From Gammaproteobacteria bacterium (GTDB lineage Bacteria; Pseudomonadota; Gammaproteobacteria; Steroidobacterales; Steroidobacteraceae), in NCBI GenBank assembly GCA_003165495.1, contig PMMB01000249.1:1-18261 (forward strand): a stretch of DNA of 18,261 nucleotides. Reading direction: 5' to 3'. Below the pieces are notes generated by a model. It saw only the letters and a list, made by a program, of their open reading frames with translations. It was not told the DNA's origin and did not search any database. The position numbers and the translations under genes were made by a program. This document shows positions 14,202-18,261 of this stretch, one piece after another (position 1 is the first letter of the stretch; the number at the start of each line of letters is the position of its first letter).

Positions 14202-14720
14202 ATGTGGCATCTGCCGCGTGTCCTCGGCATGACCGCGTTGTGCGCCTGCCTAACGATCTCGATCGTGGTCGCTGATACGCCAGCCCGACTCGCCGGCACG
14301 CTGAACACCATCGCCCCGGATTTTATGCGAACCGATCTGTCGGGCCGACCGCTGCAACTCAACCAGTTCAAGGGTCGGGTGGTGCTGCTGAACTTCTGGG
14401 CGACCTGGTGCGGCCCATGTATCACGGAGATTCCAGTCTTCTCGCGCTGGCAACGCCGATATGGGGACGCGGGGCTACAGGTGATCGGCGTCTCGATGGA
14501 CGATGATGAAACCGCCGTCAAGCGGTTTGTCGCGAAACATAATATTTCTTATCCGATCCTGATGGGAGACGCGAAGCTCGGCGAATCATTCGGCGGGGTC
14601 TTCGGACTGCCCCAGAGTTTTCTGATCGATGCACGCGGTCGGATTGTGTTGCGTAGCGTCGGCGAGCCGAATATGGAGGCATTGCGGTCGCAGATCGAGG
14701 GCCTGATCCGCGTCCATTGA
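14202..14720 (+). CDS. TlpA/ResA-like thioredoxin-fold protein
   Basis: 172 residues from the ATG at 14202, two bases after the rhodanese stop, with AGAGG upstream. The N-terminus has a signal sequence or anchor (LGMTALCACLTISIVVA, 8-24). The mature part is a complete thioredoxin-like domain: APDFMRTDLSGRPLQLNQFK, then VVLLNFWATWCGPC (60-73) with redox pair Cys70 and Cys73, IPVFSRWQRRYGDAGLQVIG, SMDDDETAVKRFV, and the cis-proline segment GLPQSFLIDARGRIV. TlpA/ResA proteins reduce disulfides in the periplasm, for example in cytochrome maturation. With the four-cysteine rhodanese directly upstream, that protein is the most obvious partner. The longer frame back to 14067 lies inside the rhodanese gene and is not used. 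Confidence 0.95.
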   Translation: MWHLPRVLGMTALCACLTISIVVADTPARLAGTLNTIAPDFMRTDLSGRPLQLNQFKGRVVLLNFWATWCGPCITEIPVFSRWQRRYGDAGLQVIGVSMDDDETAVKRFVAKHNISYPILMGDAKLGESFGGVFGLPQSFLIDARGRIVLRSVGEPNMEALRSQIEGLIRVH

Positions 14721-14831
14721 AGCGGCGATCAGCAGTGACCTTACCAGGTTAGACCATCGAGCCCGATACAAAGGTGGATTACGCAGTCAAACAGATCCGC
14801 GAATTGCTCAATTGAGAGTTCGCGCTGCGAC

Positions 14832-14860
14832 TTGACTTGTCACCGACACGTGCTGATGAT
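14832..14860 (+). promoter_or_regulatory. Candidate promoter of the formate dehydrogenase operon
   Basis: TTGACT (14832-14837, five of six) and GATGAT (14855-14860, four of six) lie 17 bases apart. Transcription from about 14867 would leave a leader of some 26 bases with GGGAGGA four bases before the first start codon. A 10-bp palindrome CTCAATTGAG sits at 14807-14816, just upstream. A sigma-54 type site was not found. Confidence 0.42.
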
Positions 14861-14892
14861 TGCCTGAGGTAGCAAGTTTCTGGGAGGACCCC

Positions 14893-15102
14893 ATGGACCA
14901 GCAGCGCAAAACCAGGATTCGTCGTCGTGACGTGCTTATTGCCGTAACGGCCTCCGGTGTCGCGGCGGTGATGGGCGCAGCAGCAATCCCATCGGCCAAG
15001 GCCGCCGCTACCGCTAGGCGCGACAAGCGCAAGGCACAGTACCAAGCCAATTCCCCAGAGATCCAGACTTTTTACCGCGTCAATCGCTATCCGGCGAAGT
15101 GA
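14893..15102 (+). CDS. Small Tat-signal protein of the formate dehydrogenase operon
   Basis: 69 residues from the ATG at 14893, which has GGGAGGA four bases upstream. Residues 7-36 form a twin-arginine signal: TRIRRRDVLIAV followed by an Ala/Gly-rich helix ending IPSAKA. The remaining thirty residues are basic and end YQANSPEIQTFYRVNRYPAK. Small proteins of this design ('Tat signal domain-containing', ending near YxxxRY) precede fdhA in many FDH3-type operons; their role is not settled. It may be an export escort, an extra small subunit or a quality-control factor. Only nine bases separate it from the large subunit, so the two are coupled. Confidence 0.82.
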   Translation: MDQQRKTRIRRRDVLIAVTASGVAAVMGAAAIPSAKAAATARRDKRKAQYQANSPEIQTFYRVNRYPAK

Positions 15103-15111
15103 GAGGCCGCT

Positions 15112-18066
15112 GTGCTTGTCAAAAGATCGGAACGGCAGGTGGGGCGCGGTGCAGGCACCCCGACAACCGTAAGCCAACCCGAAAGTGGTCTTGATCGCCG
15201 GTCCTTCCTGCGCCGATCGGGTCTGGTCGCCGGCGGTCTCGCCGGGCTTGGCGCGCTGCCGCTCGGCAGCGTGCGCAAGGCAGAGGCCGGCATGCCGCCG
15301 CCGCCGGGTGCCGCGGTCACGCGCCGCAAGAATATCTGCACCCATTGCTCGGTCGGCTGCTCGGTCATCGCCGAGGTTGCGAATGACGTCTGGATCGGCC
15401 AAGAACCGGATTTTGACAGCCCGATCAATCGCGGCTCGCATTGCTGCAAGGGCGCGGCGGTTCGTGACGACGTAGTGGGCGATCGGCGGCTGCGCTATCC
15501 GGTGAAGCTAGTCGATGGCCAATGGAATCGAATTTCCTGGGATAAGGCCATTGACGAGATCGGCGACAAGCTGATGGAAATCCGGGCGAAGTCGGGACCG
15601 GACTCGGTCTATTGGCTCGGATCGGCCAAATTCACCAATGAAGCCGCGTACCTCAATCGCAAGTTCGCCGCCTTCTGGGGAACGAACAATTCGGATCACC
15701 AGGCGCGCATCTGTCATTCCACCACCGTCACCGGCGTCGCCAATACCTGGGGCTACGGCGCGATGACCAACAGCTACAACGACATCCGCAACGCCAAGAC
15801 CATCATGGTCATGGGCGGCAATCCGGCCGAGGCGCATCCGGTTTCGTTGCAGCACATTCTCGAGGGTAAGGAACTCAATCGCGCCAACATGATCGTCATC
15901 GATCCGCGGATGACGCGCACCGCGGCGCATGCGACCGAATACGTGCGCGTACGTCCCGGCACGCATATTCCCACGATCTACGGGATGCTCTGGCACATCT
16001 TCAAGAATGGCTGGGAGGACAAGGAGTTCATCCGTCAACGCGTCTACGGCCTGGATGATGTCCTCGTGGAGGTAGAAAAGTGGACGCCCGCGGAGGTCGA
16101 GCGCGTCACCGGGCTGCCGGAAGCACAGGTCAAGCGGGTCGCTGAAGTGTTCGCCAAGGAACGGCCCTCAACGCTGATCTGGGCGATGGGCCAGACCCAG
16201 TTCACGACCGGGACGGCGAACGTACGCGCCAGCTGCCTGCTGCTGCTGGCCACCGGCAATGTGGGTAATTTCGGGAGCGGCGCGAATATTTTTCGCGGCC
16301 ACACCAACGTGCAGGGCGCGACCGACCTCGGCCTCGATGTGACGACTCTTCCCCTCTACTATGGTCTTTCCGAAGGGGCCTGGCGGCATTGGTGCCGCGT
16401 GTGGGAGGTCGATTATGACTGGGTGCGCTCCCGCTTCCCCGACAAGACTCTCATGGAGACCCCCGGCATCCCCAGCACGCGCTGGTTCGATGCCACCCTA
16501 CTGCCCAAGGATCAGGTCAGCCAGCCGGATACTTTGAAGGCCATGTTCGTCATGGGGCATGGCGCCAATACGATTACGCGTATGCCGGAAGCGGTGCGGG
16601 GAATCGAGAAGCTCGACCTTCTGGTCGTCTGCGATCCGTATCCGACCAGCTGGTCAGTGCTCTCGGGCCGCAAGAACGGGACTTATCTGCTGCCGGCCTG
16701 CACCAGCTTCGAGATGGACGGGTCGCGCACGGCTTCCAACCGTTCGCTGCAGTGGGGCGAACAGATCGTGAAACCGATATTCGAATCGAAGAACGATTAC
16801 GACACGATGTATTTGCTCGCGCGCAAGCTGGGCTTTGCGGACCAGCTGTTCAAGAACATCAAAGTCGACAATGGCGCGGTGTCGGCGGAGGACATTCTGC
16901 GCGAGATCAATCGCGGCGGCTGGTCCACCGGCTATTGCGGTCAGTCGCCGGAGCGCCTCAAGGCGCATATGCGTAACCAGGCTAAGTTCGACCTGGTGAC
17001 GCTCAGAGCACCAAAGGACGATCCCGAGGTCGGCGGTGATTATTACGGTCTGCCGTGGCCCTGTTGGGGAACGCCGCAGCTTAGGCACCCCGGTACGCCC
17101 GTGCTCTACAACACCAATCTGTCCGTGGCGGACGGCGGCGGCACGTTCCGCGCACGCTTCGGTGTCGAGCGCGTGGTCAAACGCAAAGTGATGGAGAACG
17201 GTCAGGAGGTCGAGAAGGAGGTGCACGAAAACCTCCTTGCCGAGGGTTCCTATTCGGTCGGTTCGGAAATCAAGGACGGATACCCCGAGTTCACCCTCGG
17301 CGTACTGAAAAAGCTCGGCTGGGACAAGGATCTCAGTGCGCAGGAGATAGCGGTCATTCACCGCGTCGATGCGGCCACTCCCGACGCCGTATCCTGGTCC
17401 ACCGACCTTTCCGGCGGCATCCAGCGCGTGGCGATCAAGCACGGCTGCAGCCCCTACGGCAACGCCAAAGCGCGCATGATTGCCTGGAATCTGCCGGACC
17501 CCATTCCGGTCCATCGCGAACCGATCTATACCCCACGGCCCGACCTCGTCGCCCAATATCCGACGCGGCCGGACGCGAAGCAGTTCCGCGTACCCAATAT
17601 CGGCTTTACCGTGCAGAAGGCGGCGGTCGACAAAGGCATCAGCAAGGACTTCCCCCTGATTCTGAGTTCCGGCCGGCTGGTCGAGTACGAGGGTGGCGGC
17701 GAGGAGACGCGATCGAACCGATGGCTGGCTGAGTTGAAGCAGGACATGTACGTCGAAATCAACCCTGCCGACGCGACCGACCGCGGCATCGTCGATGGCG
17801 GCTGGGTGTGGGTGACCGGGGCCGAGAGCCACTCGAAAGCGCGGATGAAGGCGCTGGTGACGGAGCGTGTCGGCAAGGGCGTGACGTGGATGCCCTTTCA
17901 TTTTGCCGGCTGGTTCCAGGGCGTCGACCAACGCAGCAAATATCCGAAGGGCGCCGACCCGTACGTGCTCGGCGAGAGCGTGAACGTCCTCACGACCTAC
18001 GGCTACGACCCAGCGACCGGCATGCAGGAACCCAAGTGTACCCTCTGTCAGATCAGAGCCGCATGA
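15112..18066 (+). CDS. fdhA: Formate dehydrogenase alpha subunit, molybdopterin-binding, Cys type
   Basis: 984 residues, starting at GTG with GAGAGG upstream. A Tat signal DRRSFLRRSG (28-37) precedes the hydrophobic stretch, so folded enzyme is exported. A [4Fe-4S] cluster site follows: CTHCSVGC (76-83, Cys76, 79 and 83) with the fourth ligand probably Cys111 in HCCKGAA. The metal centre is the ARICHSTTV motif with Cys201 as the Mo or W ligand and His202; many relatives have selenocysteine there, and no in-frame TGA occurs. The conserved GYGAMTNSYNDIRNAK and MGGNPAEAHP stretches bind bis-MGD. The C-terminal MGD domain includes LILSSGRLVEYEGGGEETRS. The enzyme oxidises formate to CO2 and passes electrons to the FeS beta subunit encoded next. 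Confidence 0.97.
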   Translation: MLVKRSERQVGRGAGTPTTVSQPESGLDRRSFLRRSGLVAGGLAGLGALPLGSVRKAEAGMPPPPGAAVTRRKNICTHCSVGCSVIAEVANDVWIGQEPDFDSPINRGSHCCKGAAVRDDVVGDRRLRYPVKLVDGQWNRISWDKAIDEIGDKLMEIRAKSGPDSVYWLGSAKFTNEAAYLNRKFAAFWGTNNSDHQARICHSTTVTGVANTWGYGAMTNSYNDIRNAKTIMVMGGNPAEAHPVSLQHILEGKELNRANMIVIDPRMTRTAAHATEYVRVRPGTHIPTIYGMLWHIFKNGWEDKEFIRQRVYGLDDVLVEVEKWTPAEVERVTGLPEAQVKRVAEVFAKERPSTLIWAMGQTQFTTGTANVRASCLLLLATGNVGNFGSGANIFRGHTNVQGATDLGLDVTTLPLYYGLSEGAWRHWCRVWEVDYDWVRSRFPDKTLMETPGIPSTRWFDATLLPKDQVSQPDTLKAMFVMGHGANTITRMPEAVRGIEKLDLLVVCDPYPTSWSVLSGRKNGTYLLPACTSFEMDGSRTASNRSLQWGEQIVKPIFESKNDYDTMYLLARKLGFADQLFKNIKVDNGAVSAEDILREINRGGWSTGYCGQSPERLKAHMRNQAKFDLVTLRAPKDDPEVGGDYYGLPWPCWGTPQLRHPGTPVLYNTNLSVADGGGTFRARFGVERVVKRKVMENGQEVEKEVHENLLAEGSYSVGSEIKDGYPEFTLGVLKKLGWDKDLSAQEIAVIHRVDAATPDAVSWSTDLSGGIQRVAIKHGCSPYGNAKARMIAWNLPDPIPVHREPIYTPRPDLVAQYPTRPDAKQFRVPNIGFTVQKAAVDKGISKDFPLILSSGRLVEYEGGGEETRSNRWLAELKQDMYVEINPADATDRGIVDGGWVWVTGAESHSKARMKALVTERVGKGVTWMPFHFAGWFQGVDQRSKYPKGADPYVLGESVNVLTTYGYDPATGMQEPKCTLCQIRAA

Positions 18067-18076
18067 GGAAGTCACC

Positions 18077-18261
18077 ATGGCGCGGATGAAGTTTCTTTGC
18101 GACGCCGACCGCTGCATCAACTGCAACGCGTGCGTCACCGCGTGCAAGAACGAGAACGAAGTGCCCTGGGGCATCAACCGCCGCCGGGTCGTCACCATCA
18201 ATGACGGCAAGCCGGGCGAGCGGTCGGTCTCCATGGCCTGCATGCACTGCACGGACGCACC
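18077..18261 (+). CDS. fdhB: Formate dehydrogenase beta subunit, iron-sulfur (start only)
   Basis: The first 61 codons are visible and the frame is open at the window edge. The sequence starts MARMKFLCDADRCINCNACV and carries the ferredoxin motif CINCNACVTAC (Cys13, 16, 19 and 23), then KNENEVPWGINRRRVV and the start of a second cluster motif, MACMHCTDA. This matches FDH3-type beta subunits, which use four [4Fe-4S] clusters to carry electrons from the molybdenum subunit to a membrane cytochrome or quinone. The gene starts ten bases after the alpha-subunit stop, with GAGGAAG upstream. No leader peptide is visible, so it would leave the cell attached to the Tat-exported alpha subunit. Confidence 0.95.
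   Translation, partial: MARMKFLCDADRCINCNACVTACKNENEVPWGINRRRVVTINDGKPGERSVSMACMHCTDA

Noticed and set aside
16654..18252. 532-codon open frame on the minus strand, opposite fdhA
   Set aside because: fdhA and fdhB are unmistakable on the plus strand. The antisense frame has no recognisable domain, and long antisense frames are common opposite GC-rich genes.

Overview
The window looks like chromosomal DNA of a GC-rich member of the Pseudomonadota, probably a soil or water beta- or gammaproteobacterium. The grounds are family content (DUF3617, DUF3562, CstA with a YbdD/YjiX partner, an ArsR/AHSA1/GST operon, an FDH3-type formate dehydrogenase) and GC-rich codon use nearly throughout. No rRNA, tRNA, CRISPR array, insertion sequence or convincing rho-independent terminator was seen. 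The species cannot be named from this stretch.

Region 1 (1-3410, all minus strand): a partial unknown reading frame running off the left edge, a DoxX-like membrane protein, a secreted TPR protein and a secreted DUF3617 protein. Region 2 (about 3550-4790): a small disturbed accessory patch. It holds a HigA antitoxin gene preceded by a 16-codon remnant of its higB toxin gene, in which only the first nine and last seven codons survive in frame, and then an AT-richer methyltransferase-like gene with rare codons that looks foreign. Region 3 (5004-8653, plus strand): cstA with its small YbdD/YjiX partner gene, then an intact RES-type toxin-antitoxin pair whose antitoxin carries an excisionase-like HTH. 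Region 4 (8792-10799): an orphan four-helix membrane protein, convergent with a secreted M20 metallopeptidase.

Region 5 (11217-13274, minus strand): a compact operon of an ArsR-type repressor, an AHSA1/SRPBCC protein and a glutathione S-transferase. Its strong promoter puts the transcription start at or next to the arsR start codon, so a leaderless mRNA under autorepression is likely. A small DUF3562 gene lies upstream on the same strand. Region 6 (13720-18261, plus strand): an exported rhodanese with an unusual four-cysteine loop and a TlpA-like thioredoxin two bases after it. These are followed, behind a separate candidate promoter, by a formate dehydrogenase operon: a small Tat-signal protein, the large molybdopterin subunit with cysteine rather than selenocysteine as Mo ligand, and the start of the iron-sulfur beta subunit, cut by the window edge.

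No completely new multi-gene system was recognised. The points most worth a second look are the gutted higBA locus with its surviving antitoxin and possible operator, the leaderless arsR promoter, the HTH type of the RES antitoxin, and the four-cysteine rhodanese/TlpA pair beside the formate dehydrogenase operon.
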